DNA of 64,000 nucleotides from Aeromonas tecta. GTDB taxonomy: Bacteria; Pseudomonadota; Gammaproteobacteria; Enterobacterales; Aeromonadaceae. Positions 1 through 8,224 of the stretch are shown piece by piece. The translations under genes were made by a program, and so were the position numbers. Location: positions 149,622 through 213,621 of the forward strand of contig NZ_CDCA01000045.1 in NCBI RefSeq assembly GCF_000820185.1, in the 5' to 3' direction. Each line of letters opens with the position of its first letter. The first letter of the stretch is position 1. Below the pieces are notes generated by a model. It worked only from the letters and a program-made list of their open reading frames with translations, had not been told where the DNA came from and did no database searches.

Positions 1-496
1 AGAAGTGCAGCAGCTTGAACTCGGTCGGCCCCATCTCCAGCGCCTTGTCTTCGGCGCTGACACGGTGGGACACCGGATCCAGCTTGAGCCCCTGCACCTC
101 GATCACCTCGTCCACCGAGGTGGGGGAGACGCGGCGCATCACGGCGTGCAGGCGAGCGGTCAGCTCCTTGGGAGAAAACGGCTTGGTGATGTAGTCGTCG
201 GCGCCGGCTTCCAGGCCACGCACCTTGTCCTCTTCCTCACCACGGGCGGTCAGCATTACCACCGGGATCTGGCGGGTCACCTCATCCTGCTTGAGTTGTT
301 TGATGAACTGGATGCCACTGCCACCTGGCATCATCCAGTCCAGTACGATGAGTTCAGGGTAGGGCTCACGCACCTTCGCCAAGCCATCGGCATAGTCTTC
401 CGCTTCAACCGTCTCATATCCTTTTTGCTCGAGCACGAAGCAGAGCATCTCGCGGATTGGTGCCTCGTCCTCGACCACCAGAATTCGCTTAGCCAT
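1..496 (-). CDS. phoB: Phosphate regulon response regulator PhoB (5' part, runs off the window)
   Basis: Reading the minus strand from the ATG at 496 gives an OmpR/PhoB-family receiver domain, followed by the start of the winged-helix DNA-binding domain; the C-terminus lies outside the window. The acidic pocket (ED at residues 9-10), the phospho-acceptor D53 in a LDWMMPG context and the conserved K in a TKPFSPKEL context are all present. The wording is nearly that of E. coli PhoB, the activator of phosphate-starvation genes that is phosphorylated by PhoR. A GAGAGAAGGG ribosome-binding site precedes the ATG. A Pho box 53 bp upstream suggests autoregulation. phoR would be expected beyond the left edge. 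Confidence 0.93.
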   Translation of the reverse strand, partial: MAKRILVVEDEAPIREMLCFVLEQKGYETVEAEDYADGLAKVREPYPELIVLDWMMPGGSGIQFIKQLKQDEVTRQIPVVMLTARGEEEDKVRGLEAGADDYITKPFSPKELTARLHAVMRRVSPTSVDEVIEVQGLKLDPVSHRVSAEDKALEMGPTEFKLLHF

Positions 497-548
497 ATCC
501 CTTCTCTCTCCTCTGTGAAGATGGGTGCGCCAATTATTAGAACTTTCT

Positions 549-573
549 GTGACACTTTTATGACTTTATGACA
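549..573 (-). promoter_or_regulatory. Pho box upstream of phoB
   Basis: On the minus strand, 566-549 reads AAGTCATAAAAGTGTCAC. This matches the Pho-box consensus (two 7-bp TGTCA-type repeats with 11-bp period) at about 15 of 18 positions. A further TGTCAT half-site lies immediately upstream (around 573-567). The element is 53 bp from the phoB start, as expected for PhoB autoactivation. Confidence 0.75.
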
Positions 574-598
574 GGCGGGATAATAAACGTTTTCAGTT

Positions 599-1009
599 TC
601 AGTTGGCAGCGGTGCGTTGCAGCAGGTCCCAGCGATTGCCACTGATGTCCTCAAACACCACGACTGTGCCGTAAGACTCGACGCGGGGCTGTTCACAAAA
701 GTGCACACCATAGGCCTGCATGCGGTGGTAATCGCCCCAGAAATCGTCGGTTTCGAGGAACAGGAAGACCCGGCCGCCGCCCTGCTGACCGATGGCGGCC
801 TGCTGCTCGGGATTGGCGGCGCGAGCCAGCAGCAGGGCCGATCCCGGGGCGCCTTGCGGGGCAACCAGCACCCAGCGTTTGCCCGGTTTGCCCGGTTCGT
901 CGAGCTGGCTGTTTTCCAGCAAGGCAAAGCCGAGCCCCTGGGTGAAGAAGGCGATGGCTTCGTCATAATCGGCCACCAGCAGGGTCAGGGCGCCAAGGTG
1001 TTGCGGCAT
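599..1009 (-). CDS. VOC (glyoxalase/bleomycin-resistance) superfamily protein
   Basis: 136 residues forming a single vicinal-oxygen-chelate domain. The N-terminal LGALTLLVADYDEAIAFF strand-helix unit and the C-terminal VVVFEDISGNRWDLLQ unit are typical of the PF00903 fold. The E in VVVFEDISGN is the usual metal ligand position. The family includes glyoxalase I-like enzymes, dioxygenases and drug-binding proteins, and the substrate cannot be read from the sequence. The gene lies upstream of phoB on the same strand, but the Pho box between them suggests separate transcription. Confidence 0.8.
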   Translation of the reverse strand: MPQHLGALTLLVADYDEAIAFFTQGLGFALLENSQLDEPGKPGKRWVLVAPQGAPGSALLLARAANPEQQAAIGQQGGGRVFLFLETDDFWGDYHRMQAYGVHFCEQPRVESYGTVVVFEDISGNRWDLLQRTAAN

Positions 1010-1154
1010 AATGATGCTTCCTTATGGGATGAGGAGCAGGCGACGAGCGCCCGAATTGCGGCGCAGCATAACGGGCTTTGACCCGCCGATGCCAGCATTG
1101 AACCCTGCACGCCGCTATTGAAATGGAGCTCTTGCTGTCGCCGCGCCTTCGCCG

Positions 1155-2444
1155 CTACTCCACTTCGACCCGGTTACGCCCCTGCTTCTTGGCCTGATAG
1201 AGCGCCTCATCGGCCCGTTTAAGCACCCTCTCCAGTGGATCGCCCCGTCGCTCCGCCACCCCGAACGAGGCGGTGATCTTGAGCCCTAGCGGCCAGTCTG
1301 GATACTGTTCCAGCGCCTGCCGGATGCGCTCGGCCAGCGCCTCGGCCCTCGCCTGCTCGTAATGCAGACAGACCAGCACGAACTCCTCCCCGCCCCAGCG
1401 CACCAGCCGGCAGAGCGCATCACAATGACGCAGCACCTCGCTCACCATGTGCTTGAGCACCTCGTCCCCCATGGGATGACCGTGGGCATCGTTGACGCGC
1501 TTGAAGTGGTCGATGTCGATGTAGACGAAGGAGAGCGGCATCTCGCCAAGCTCGCTGAGCAACTTCTCGCCGCCGAGTCGGTTGAGGGCCCCGGTCAGGG
1601 GATCGTAGCGGGCCTCCTCCTCGGTGCGGCGGTTCTGTTCACACAGACTCTGGCTCAGCGCCTCGGCCGCCCGCCGCGCCGCCTTGGCCTTGCGCAACTT
1701 GTCGCCGATCAGCAGGTACTGCATCAAAAACAGCAGCACCCCGTAAGTCAGCCAGCCCATCAGCAGGTAACGATAGAAATCCCCCGGCTTGCTCCAGCGG
1801 CCATAGAATTCCAGTTGTTCCAGTTCAAGCTGATAGTCCCCCGGCCGCATCCTGTCGCCGGAGGCAAACTCGATGGCATAGACATGTCGCAGATCCGGCC
1901 CCTGCTGCGCCAGCGGGATATTGTACTGCTGCACCCACCAGGAGCTGGGAGCGAACACATCCAGCGCCACGTCCTGCACCGTGTTGTAGTCATTGGGACG
2001 AAACATCACTTCGTTGAATTTATGGGAGATATCATCCCCCGGCTTTGAATAGCTGGGATCGTAGTTGCGCAAGAACAGCCGCCAGATCTGGGGCTTTCCC
2101 TCCTCGGCCCTGAGCTTGATCCGCATGCCATCGAAGTGGGACAGGTCTATTCCCCGTTCGGGCTCGGTCAGGGTCAAGATCATCTCGCAAAAGGGGAACT
2201 CGTAGCCTGTTCGCAGTTTGCAGTCGATGGCAGGCTTGCGATCATCGGCGACCAGGGTCGTGACCGAACGCCCGCCCTGAACGCGATCATCCTGCGCCCT
2301 GGCGGACATCTCGGCCGTGGCCAGTATGTTCAACCGGCGCTCGGGCCCGAACTCAAATAGCAGGATCGCCAGCAAACTGATGGCCAACAAAAACCAGAAC
2401 AGCCAATTGGTCACACGAGAATAGGAAGGGATCATCGACATCAC
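1155..2444 (-). CDS. Membrane-anchored diguanylate cyclase (GGDEF protein)
   Basis: 429 residues. An N-terminal membrane segment (about 13-32) is followed by a periplasmic domain of roughly 190 residues, a second membrane segment (about 228-247), a short coiled region and a C-terminal GGDEF domain. The active-site motif is GGEEF at 351-355, so c-di-GMP synthesis is expected. The inhibitory I-site RxxD, which should end six residues before GGEEF, reads DALC, so product inhibition through this site is probably lost. The C-terminal FGVAERRGD and ADEALYQAKKQGRNRV blocks are classical for active cyclases. The periplasmic domain, probably a ligand sensor, is not one I recognise. It is a single gene with no operon partner. 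Confidence 0.88.
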   Translation of the reverse strand: MMSMIPSYSRVTNWLFWFLLAISLLAILLFEFGPERRLNILATAEMSARAQDDRVQGGRSVTTLVADDRKPAIDCKLRTGYEFPFCEMILTLTEPERGIDLSHFDGMRIKLRAEEGKPQIWRLFLRNYDPSYSKPGDDISHKFNEVMFRPNDYNTVQDVALDVFAPSSWWVQQYNIPLAQQGPDLRHVYAIEFASGDRMRPGDYQLELEQLEFYGRWSKPGDFYRYLLMGWLTYGVLLFLMQYLLIGDKLRKAKAARRAAEALSQSLCEQNRRTEEEARYDPLTGALNRLGGEKLLSELGEMPLSFVYIDIDHFKRVNDAHGHPMGDEVLKHMVSEVLRHCDALCRLVRWGGEEFVLVCLHYEQARAEALAERIRQALEQYPDWPLGLKITASFGVAERRGDPLERVLKRADEALYQAKKQGRNRVEVE

Positions 2445-2671
2445 ACCTAAACAAGAGCTTTGACTCTACACCCTGTTATCCGGAGCCAACCTGATCCAGA
2501 TCCAAAGGTGTTATTACACGCGCCTCAAATACGCCTTTAACTGCTGGCTCAGCCAGCGCTCAACATCATCCATCCGTTCACGATAGAGCACTCCATGCCA
2601 TGGAAAAATAACGAAAAAAAGGTGTTCGAACGACTCATACTACACAAGCAAAATACAAAGTGACAGAGGCC

Positions 2672-4315
2672 TCAATCCCCTTCTTTCAACACCCGATAGA
2701 GGGTAGTCCGACTAATGCCAAGGCGCCGCGCCGCCTCGCTCACATTACCAGCGCATGCCACCAGCGTCTGTTGCACCCGCAGCCGGTTTTGCGCTCTCAG
2801 AGTGGTGACGCCCTCCCCCAGGGCCGGGAAGTGAAAGGCGGGTTGCCCCTCGGGCAGATGCAGGTGGGCGGGCCCTATCCAGCCCTGTCCCTCCGCCAGC
2901 ACGCAGGCCACCTCCAGCACCTGCTTGAGCTGGCGCACGTTGCCGGGCAGCGGATGCGCAAGCAGTTGCTGCTCTGCCTCAGCAGTCAGGCGCAGCGCCG
3001 GGTCCATCTCCGCAAGCAGACGCTGCATCAACACCTGCCGCTCGGCCAGCGGCCGCTCTCGCAGCGGTGCCAACGATTGGCGCCAACCGCAGATGCGGTA
3101 ATAGAGATCCTCGCGAAAGGTGCCGGCCTGCACCATGGCAGCCAGATCCCGGTGGCTGGCGCTGACCAGCCAGAAATCCACAGCTTCAGCCTTGTGGCTG
3201 CCGACCGGGGTGACGGCCCGCTCCTGCAACACCCGCAGTAACCGGGTCTGGGCCAGCAGCGGTAATTCACCAATCTCATCGAGCATCAGGATGCCGCCGT
3301 GGGCCGCCCGCAAGTAGCCCTGACTGCCCTGGCTGCGGGCACCGCTAAAGGCGCCACCCACATAGCCAAACAGCTCGGCTTCCACCAGATCCGCCGGCAG
3401 GGCGCCGCAGTTGACGCACACCAGCGGTTGCGCCTGCCGGCTCGACTGGCGATGCAGCGCCCGCACCAGATGCTCCTTGCCACTGCCGGTCTCCCCCTCG
3501 ACGAGTAAAGAAATGCCCCGCTCCAGCATCTTGAGAGACACAGGTATCGCCACTTGGCGAGCCGATGCCAAAGGCTCTGGCACCAAGTGCAGACCACGGC
3601 GCTCACGCAGCAGTTGCCGCCCATTGAAGGGATACTGGCCGAGCCAGAGACGCCCGGTCCGGTTGGCGCCGAGCAATTTCCCCGCCTCCCCCAGCAGCAA
3701 CCGAGCCGACCAGAGGCTCTGGGGCTCCAGATCCACCAGCCAGCCCGGTTGGCGAGCCAAAAAGGCATTCTCGAGGGTCATGGCCAGCAGCCGTACCGTG
3801 CCCAGCATGTCGCCGCCGTGATGGGCCGCATCGGTGGAGATGTCGAGCACCCCAAGCAGGCTGCCATCTGGGCCGAGCAGCGGGCTGGCGCTGCAGCTGA
3901 GAAAACTGTGTTGGGCGAAGAAGTGCTGGGCGCCGAGCACCTGCACCTCGCTCAGTTCGGCCAGCGCGGTGCCGATGGCGTTGGTACCCTTGCTCGCCTC
4001 CCCCCAGCGGGCGCCGCTGCGCAGGAAGATACGCTCGGCGTGACGGGCGAAGCCATCATCGCCACTGGCCGCCAGGATGGCCCCCTCGGCGTCGCAGAGC
4101 AGCAGCCGGCAGGGCCGCCCGGCCAGCAGCTGGGCAAACAGCGGCAGCACGAAACGCTGGAAACAGGCGATGAGCTCGCGGCTCGCCTCCAGCCGGGCCG
4201 ACAACTCTCCCTGGGGCAGCAAGTCCAGCTCGGCGCTCTGCTGACGGCTGAGCCCCTGATGCAGACAGCGCTGCCACGAGCGTTGTATGGGGCTGGATAC
4301 GGGGTGTTCGCTCAT
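2672..4315 (-). CDS. AcoR-like sigma-54-dependent transcriptional activator
   Basis: 547 residues. The N-terminal RSWQRC motif and GAF-like sensor region (about 1-200) resemble AcoR/DhaR regulators. They are followed by an AAA+ sigma-54 activation domain with Walker A GETGSGKE (about 273-281), Walker B ILMLDEIGELP and a C-terminal Fis-type helix-turn-helix (NVSEAARRLGISRTTLYRVL). The sigma-54 contact loop at about 319-324 reads GAFSGA instead of GAFTGA, a conservative but unusual change. The gene is divergent from an AldB-type aldehyde dehydrogenase that has a sigma-54 promoter, so that gene is the likely target. The effector is probably an alcohol, aldehyde or acetoin-like compound (inference). 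One of two palindromes lies 10 bp before its own start, suggesting autoregulation. Confidence 0.88.
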   Translation of the reverse strand: MSEHPVSSPIQRSWQRCLHQGLSRQQSAELDLLPQGELSARLEASRELIACFQRFVLPLFAQLLAGRPCRLLLCDAEGAILAASGDDGFARHAERIFLRSGARWGEASKGTNAIGTALAELSEVQVLGAQHFFAQHSFLSCSASPLLGPDGSLLGVLDISTDAAHHGGDMLGTVRLLAMTLENAFLARQPGWLVDLEPQSLWSARLLLGEAGKLLGANRTGRLWLGQYPFNGRQLLRERRGLHLVPEPLASARQVAIPVSLKMLERGISLLVEGETGSGKEHLVRALHRQSSRQAQPLVCVNCGALPADLVEAELFGYVGGAFSGARSQGSQGYLRAAHGGILMLDEIGELPLLAQTRLLRVLQERAVTPVGSHKAEAVDFWLVSASHRDLAAMVQAGTFREDLYYRICGWRQSLAPLRERPLAERQVLMQRLLAEMDPALRLTAEAEQQLLAHPLPGNVRQLKQVLEVACVLAEGQGWIGPAHLHLPEGQPAFHFPALGEGVTTLRAQNRLRVQQTLVACAGNVSEAARRLGISRTTLYRVLKEGD

Positions 4316-4324
4316 CGGGCCTCC

Positions 4325-4372
4325 TGTTCAAAAAGGGCACAGCTGTTCGGGCACTTGTCCAGAAACGGTACA
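4325..4372. promoter_or_regulatory. Paired upstream activator sites between acoR-like gene and aldB
   Basis: Two 17-bp inverted repeats of form TGTYC-N7-GNACA: 4325-4341 (TGTTC...GCACA) and 4356-4372 (TGTCC...GTACA). Their starts are 31 bp apart, close to three helical turns, and they lie about 100-145 bp upstream of the sigma-54 promoter. This is the layout expected for enhancer sites of the adjacent activator. Assigning them to the AcoR-like protein is inference. Confidence 0.6.
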
Positions 4373-4470
4373 GTCAGCACTGCGCAATCGGGCTCATTGG
4401 TTAATCAAGATACGATGCTACACCCCATTTGATAACGTTTTTGTAACTTTTTATGACTCATCAGACCCGC

Positions 4471-4485
4471 TGGCACGCCCCTTGC
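4471..4485 (+). promoter_or_regulatory. Sigma-54 (-24/-12) promoter of aldB
   Basis: TGGCACGCCCCTTGC matches the RpoN consensus TGGCAC-N5-TTGC exactly, with the invariant GG and GC at the proper distance. Transcription should start near 4497, about 54 bp before the aldB ATG. A sigma-54 activator gene is divergent next door. Confidence 0.85.
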
Positions 4486-4550
4486 GATAGCCGGTGGCAC
4501 AGTGACGATCCGCTCTCGCAGACCCCAAGACCACACATAAGGATAATGAG

Positions 4551-6068
4551 ATGATTTATACCGCTCCCGGCCAGGCAGGCGCTCTGGTCAGCTTCAAGTC
4601 CCGTTACGACAACTTCATCGGTGGCGACTGGGTGGCACCCCGCGCCGGGCGTTACTTCGAAAACATCTCCCCCGTGGATGGCCGGGTGTTCTGCGAGGTG
4701 GCCCGCTCCGATGCCGCCGACATCGAGCTAGCGCTGGATGCCGCCCACAAGGCCTTCGCCAGCTGGAGCAAGACCAGCGTCACCGAGCGCAGCAACCTGC
4801 TGCTGCGCATCGCCGATCGCATCGAGCAAAACATAGAACGGCTCGCCGTCGCCGAGACCTGGGAGAACGGCAAGGCGGTGCGCGAGACCCTGGCCGCCGA
4901 CCTGCCGCTGGTGGTGGATCACTTCCGCTACTTCGCTGGCTGCATCCGCGCCCAGGAGGGCTCAGCCGCCGAGCTGGATCAAAACACCGTGAGCTACCAC
5001 TTCAAGGAGCCCATCGGCGTGGTCGGCCAGATCATCCCCTGGAACTTCCCGCTGCTGATGGCGACCTGGAAGCTAGCCCCCGTGCTCGCAGCCGGTTGCT
5101 GTAGCGTGCTCAAGCCCGCCGAGCAGACCCCGGTCACCATCATGTTGTTGATGGATCTCATCAAGGATCTGCTGCCCCCTGGCGTGGTCAATGTGGTCAA
5201 TGGTTTTGGCAACGAGGCCGGTCAGGCCCTCGCCACCAGCGATCGGATCCAGAAGCTCGCCTTCACCGGTTCGACTGAAATTGGCGCCCATATACTGCGC
5301 TGCGCCGCCGACAAGATGATCCCCTCCACCGTGGAGCTGGGCGGCAAGTCCCCCAACATCTACTTCGCCGACGTGATGCAGCACGAGAGCCAGTACATCG
5401 ACAAGGCGGTGGAGGGTATGCTGATGACCTTCTTCAATCAGGGGGAGGTGTGCACCTGCCCCTCCCGCGCCCTGGTGCAAGAAAGTATTTATGATGACTT
5501 TATGGAGCGGGTGCTGGCCCGTGCCCACACCATAGTGCAGGGCAACCCCCTCGACACTGCGACTCAGGTGGGGGCCCAGGTCTCCCGCGAGCAGTACGAC
5601 AAGATCCTGAGCTACATGGAGATTGGTCGTGGCGAGGGGGCAAAGATGCTGATCGGCGGCAACGCCGCCAAAGTGAGCGGGCTGGAGGGGGGCTTCTACA
5701 TCCAGCCCACCATCTTCCACGGCCAGAACAAGATGCGGGTGTTCCAGGAGGAGATCTTCGGCCCGGCGCTCGGGGTCACCACCTTCAAGAACGAGGCGGA
5801 GGCACTGGCGATTGCCAACGACACCCAGTATGGCCTCGGTGCGGGGCTCTGGACCCGGGACAGCAACTTGGCCTGGCGCATGGGCCGTGGCATCCAGGCC
5901 GGCCGGGTCTGGATCAACTGCTATCACGCCTATCCGGCCCACGCGGCCTTCGGCGGCTACAAGAAGTCGGGGATAGGCCGCGAGACCCACAAGATGATGC
6001 TGGATCACTACCAGAACACCAAAAACCTGCTGGTAAGCCACGACATCAACCCGCTCGGCTTCTTCTGA
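4551..6068 (+). CDS. aldB: NAD(P)-dependent aldehyde dehydrogenase, AldB/ExaC type
   Basis: 505 residues, the standard length of the family, and very similar to E. coli AldB throughout ([12 protein letters not shown] near the start, [25 protein letters not shown] near the end). The catalytic nucleophile is C301 in [12 protein letters not shown] and the general base is E262 in [11 protein letters not shown]. The IIPWNFPLL segment carries the conserved Asn of the oxyanion hole. The enzyme oxidises acetaldehyde and related short aldehydes to acids in the cytoplasm. It is preceded by a ribosome-binding site (AAGGATAATGAG) and the sigma-54 promoter, and is monocistronic with a terminator just after the stop. 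Confidence 0.92.
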   Translation: MIYTAPGQAGALVSFKSRYDNFIGGDWVAPRAGRYFENISPVDGRVFCEVARSDAADIELALDAAHKAFASWSKTSVTERSNLLLRIADRIEQNIERLAVAETWENGKAVRETLAADLPLVVDHFRYFAGCIRAQEGSAAELDQNTVSYHFKEPIGVVGQIIPWNFPLLMATWKLAPVLAAGCCSVLKPAEQTPVTIMLLMDLIKDLLPPGVVNVVNGFGNEAGQALATSDRIQKLAFTGSTEIGAHILRCAADKMIPSTVELGGKSPNIYFADVMQHESQYIDKAVEGMLMTFFNQGEVCTCPSRALVQESIYDDFMERVLARAHTIVQGNPLDTATQVGAQVSREQYDKILSYMEIGRGEGAKMLIGGNAAKVSGLEGGFYIQPTIFHGQNKMRVFQEEIFGPALGVTTFKNEAEALAIANDTQYGLGAGLWTRDSNLAWRMGRGIQAGRVWINCYHAYPAHAAFGGYKKSGIGRETHKMMLDHYQNTKNLLVSHDINPLGFF

Positions 6069-6092
6069 TTACAAACGGAGAGGCACATAGCC

Positions 6093-6122
6093 AGAGGGCG
6101 CCTAGCAGGCTCCCTCTTTTTA
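6093..6122 (+). terminator. Rho-independent terminator after aldB
   Basis: AGAGGG (6093-6098) pairs with CCCTCT (6112-6117), with an inner GCC/GGC, and is followed by a T-rich run. Confidence 0.75.
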
Positions 6123-6168
6123 TTCGTTTAATCCCGCTGGCCGCTTTTGCCGTGCGGCCTGCCTGCGT

Positions 6169-6960
6169 TTAGCTGCCCGGGTGGGCCAGCTGCTGGCGGT
6201 AGCGCTGGGGAGAGCAGCCGAGCTCCCGGTTGAACATGGCGATAAAGGCGGAGGTGGAGCCGTAGCCGAGGCGCCAGCCAATTTCTTGAATGGGCAACTC
6301 CCCCTTGAGCCAGGCCAGCGCCTTCAATAGCCGCAGCCGCCCCCGCCACTGACCGAAATTCATCCCCAATTCCCGCACGCAGCGCCGGGCCAGGGTGCGC
6401 TCGGTGCTGTGCAGCTGCTCGGCCCACTGGGCCAGGGTGCGCGGATCGGCGGGGTCACTGCGCAGGGCCGCCAGCATGGGAGCCAGCAGCTTGTCCTGAC
6501 TCATGGGCAGATAGCTCTCCTGGCAGCGGGTGTGGGCGAGTTTTTCCACCAGCAGCTCGGCCTGCCGCTGGTCCCACTCATCCTGCATGTGGCCGAGTCG
6601 CCGTTCGCAAAAATCCGTCAGCATGGCGCGAATGAGCGGCGTCATCTCCAGCAGCCTGGGCTCGCTGGGCAGCCTGGCGGCCAGGGCATGATTGACGTAG
6701 ATGGAGGTGTAGGCCAGCGCCTGCTGGTTGTAGGAGGCGTGCTCCAGGTTGGCGGGCACCCAGATGAGGTAATCCGCCGGCGCCACCAGCCGCTGCTCGT
6801 CCAGCACGATCTCCATCACCCCGAGGCTTATCATGCTGAGCTGGCCCCAGGGGTGGCTGTGGGGGGCACAGGCGCTGTCGGCCTGGATCTGCTGATAGCG
6901 CAGGTAGAGCGGATTGGGCTCCGGCAGCTCCAGATCCCGCGGGTGATAGTGGTGCGCCAT
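6169..6960 (-). CDS. AraC-family transcriptional regulator
   Basis: 263 residues from the ATG at 6960, chosen because AGAGG stands about 9 nt upstream and the protein then begins with normal cupin sequence. A longer frame to 7101 adds an Arg-rich extension with no domain character. The N-terminal cupin sensor contains an HSHPWGQL metal/ligand-type motif. The C-terminal region holds two helix-turn-helix units (TLAQWAEQLHSTERTLARR and PIQEIGWRLGYGSTSAFIAMFNRELGCSPQRYR). It is divergently placed from a DMT-family exporter 237 bp away, which it probably controls, as in other AraC/exporter pairs. The inducer is unknown. Confidence 0.85.
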   Translation of the reverse strand: MAHHYHPRDLELPEPNPLYLRYQQIQADSACAPHSHPWGQLSMISLGVMEIVLDEQRLVAPADYLIWVPANLEHASYNQQALAYTSIYVNHALAARLPSEPRLLEMTPLIRAMLTDFCERRLGHMQDEWDQRQAELLVEKLAHTRCQESYLPMSQDKLLAPMLAALRSDPADPRTLAQWAEQLHSTERTLARRCVRELGMNFGQWRGRLRLLKALAWLKGELPIQEIGWRLGYGSTSAFIAMFNRELGCSPQRYRQQLAHPGS

Positions 6961-7197
6961 CAATCTTGCCTCTGGTTGGGAAAATGACCCGCGCTCCCGC
7001 CGATGCGGATGCCATCCCTGTTGGATGGCACTGGCAGAGCAGACGGGACGAGCCCCGTTTCGCAGCTGGCCTCTGCCTCTGACACAGAGGAGCTTGGACA
7101 TGGGTTGTCCTTTCTGCGGGATAGATTGTCAGTTTTACGTTACTTCACAATAGAAAGACAGGGGTAGACTACCAACCTGACATTAAAGGAGTCATCC

Positions 7198-8097
7198 ATG
7201 CGTCTCTTCTCCCCCCTCCTGTTTCCCCTGATGGCGGTGCTGATCTGGGCCACCAACACCGTGGTCTCCAAGGCCGCGGCCGGCGTGGTCGACCCCGCCG
7301 CCATCTCGTTTTATCGCTGGGTGCTCGCCGCCCTGGCCCTGTCGCCGTTCTGCCTGCCGCAGCTTTGGCGCCGCCGCGCCGAGTTTCGTCCCTGGCTCGG
7401 CAAGCTGCTGGTGCTCTCCCTGCTCGGCATGGTGCTCTATCAGTGCCTGGCCTACTACGCCGCCCACAGCACCTCGGCCACCAACATGGGGGTGATAGGC
7501 TCCCTGCTGCCGCTGCTGACCCTGCTGATCGGCGCCGGCTTCTTCGGCCAGAAGCCCGGCAAGCAGGCGCTGGTGGGCATGAGCGTCTCCCTGTTCGGGG
7601 TGTTCTGGCTGCTGAGCCAGGGCCAGCCACTGGCGCTGCTCCACAACGGCATCAACCCCGGGGATGGCATGATGCTGCTGGGGGCGGCCAGTTATGCGCT
7701 CTATGGCCTGTTGATCCGCCGCTGGCAGCTGCCGTTCGGCCCCTGGCTCAACCTCTATGTGCAGATCCTGCTGGCGGTGCTGCTGCTCGTCCCGGTCGCC
7801 TTCAGCGCAGATTCGCTGGTAGTGCCGCGGGAGGGCTGGAGCATGGTGCTGTTCGCCGGGCTCGCCTCCTCCCTGCTGGCGGCCTACTGCTGGATGCGTG
7901 GCCTCGCCAGCCTCGGGGCGGAGCGCACCTCGGTGTTTATGAACCTGATCCCGCTGTTCACCGCCATGATCGCCGTCACCAGCCTGGGGGAACCCATCCA
8001 CGGCTATCATTTGCTCGGCGGCGGCCTCATTCTCGGCGGTGTCATGTGCTCCCAGATCAAGATGAGGCGGCGAACTCCTCTATTGGAGGAAGCTTAA
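7198..8097 (+). CDS. EamA/DMT-family transporter
   Basis: 299 residues with about ten hydrophobic helices arranged as two EamA repeats, and the typical YRWVLAALAL and LLGAASYALYGLLIRR segments at the start of each repeat's second half. This inner-membrane family exports amino acids, purines, drugs or other small metabolites; the substrate is not evident. The ATG follows AAAGGAG at good spacing. Divergence from the AraC regulator suggests inducible efflux. The 3' end leads into a bidirectional terminator shared with the malate operon. Confidence 0.85.
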   Translation: MRLFSPLLFPLMAVLIWATNTVVSKAAAGVVDPAAISFYRWVLAALALSPFCLPQLWRRRAEFRPWLGKLLVLSLLGMVLYQCLAYYAAHSTSATNMGVIGSLLPLLTLLIGAGFFGQKPGKQALVGMSVSLFGVFWLLSQGQPLALLHNGINPGDGMMLLGAASYALYGLLIRRWQLPFGPWLNLYVQILLAVLLLVPVAFSADSLVVPREGWSMVLFAGLASSLLAAYCWMRGLASLGAERTSVFMNLIPLFTAMIAVTSLGEPIHGYHLLGGGLILGGVMCSQIKMRRRTPLLEEA

Positions 8098-8156
8098 GCA
8101 GCAGAAGTGGAATGAATTTCCATAAAAATCGATAGGGTACGCTGCCAGATAGCGCT

Positions 8157-8194
8157 AAAAACAACGAGGGAGCCTGGGCTCCCTCGTTGTTTTT
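8157..8194. terminator. Bidirectional terminator
   Basis: A near-perfect palindrome with an A-run before and a T-run after: AACGAGGGAGCC pairs with GGCTCCCTCGTT around a minimal loop. It can terminate both the EamA gene (+) and the malate operon (-). Confidence 0.85.
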
Positions 8195-8224
8195 ACTCCT
8201 GTGACCGCGACTCGCTTTTGCGAC

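Noticed and set aside
6961..7101. N-terminal extension of the AraC regulator to a start at 7101
   Set aside because: The added segment is Arg/Gly-rich without domain character, while ATG 6960 has a ribosome-binding site and begins a normal cupin domain.
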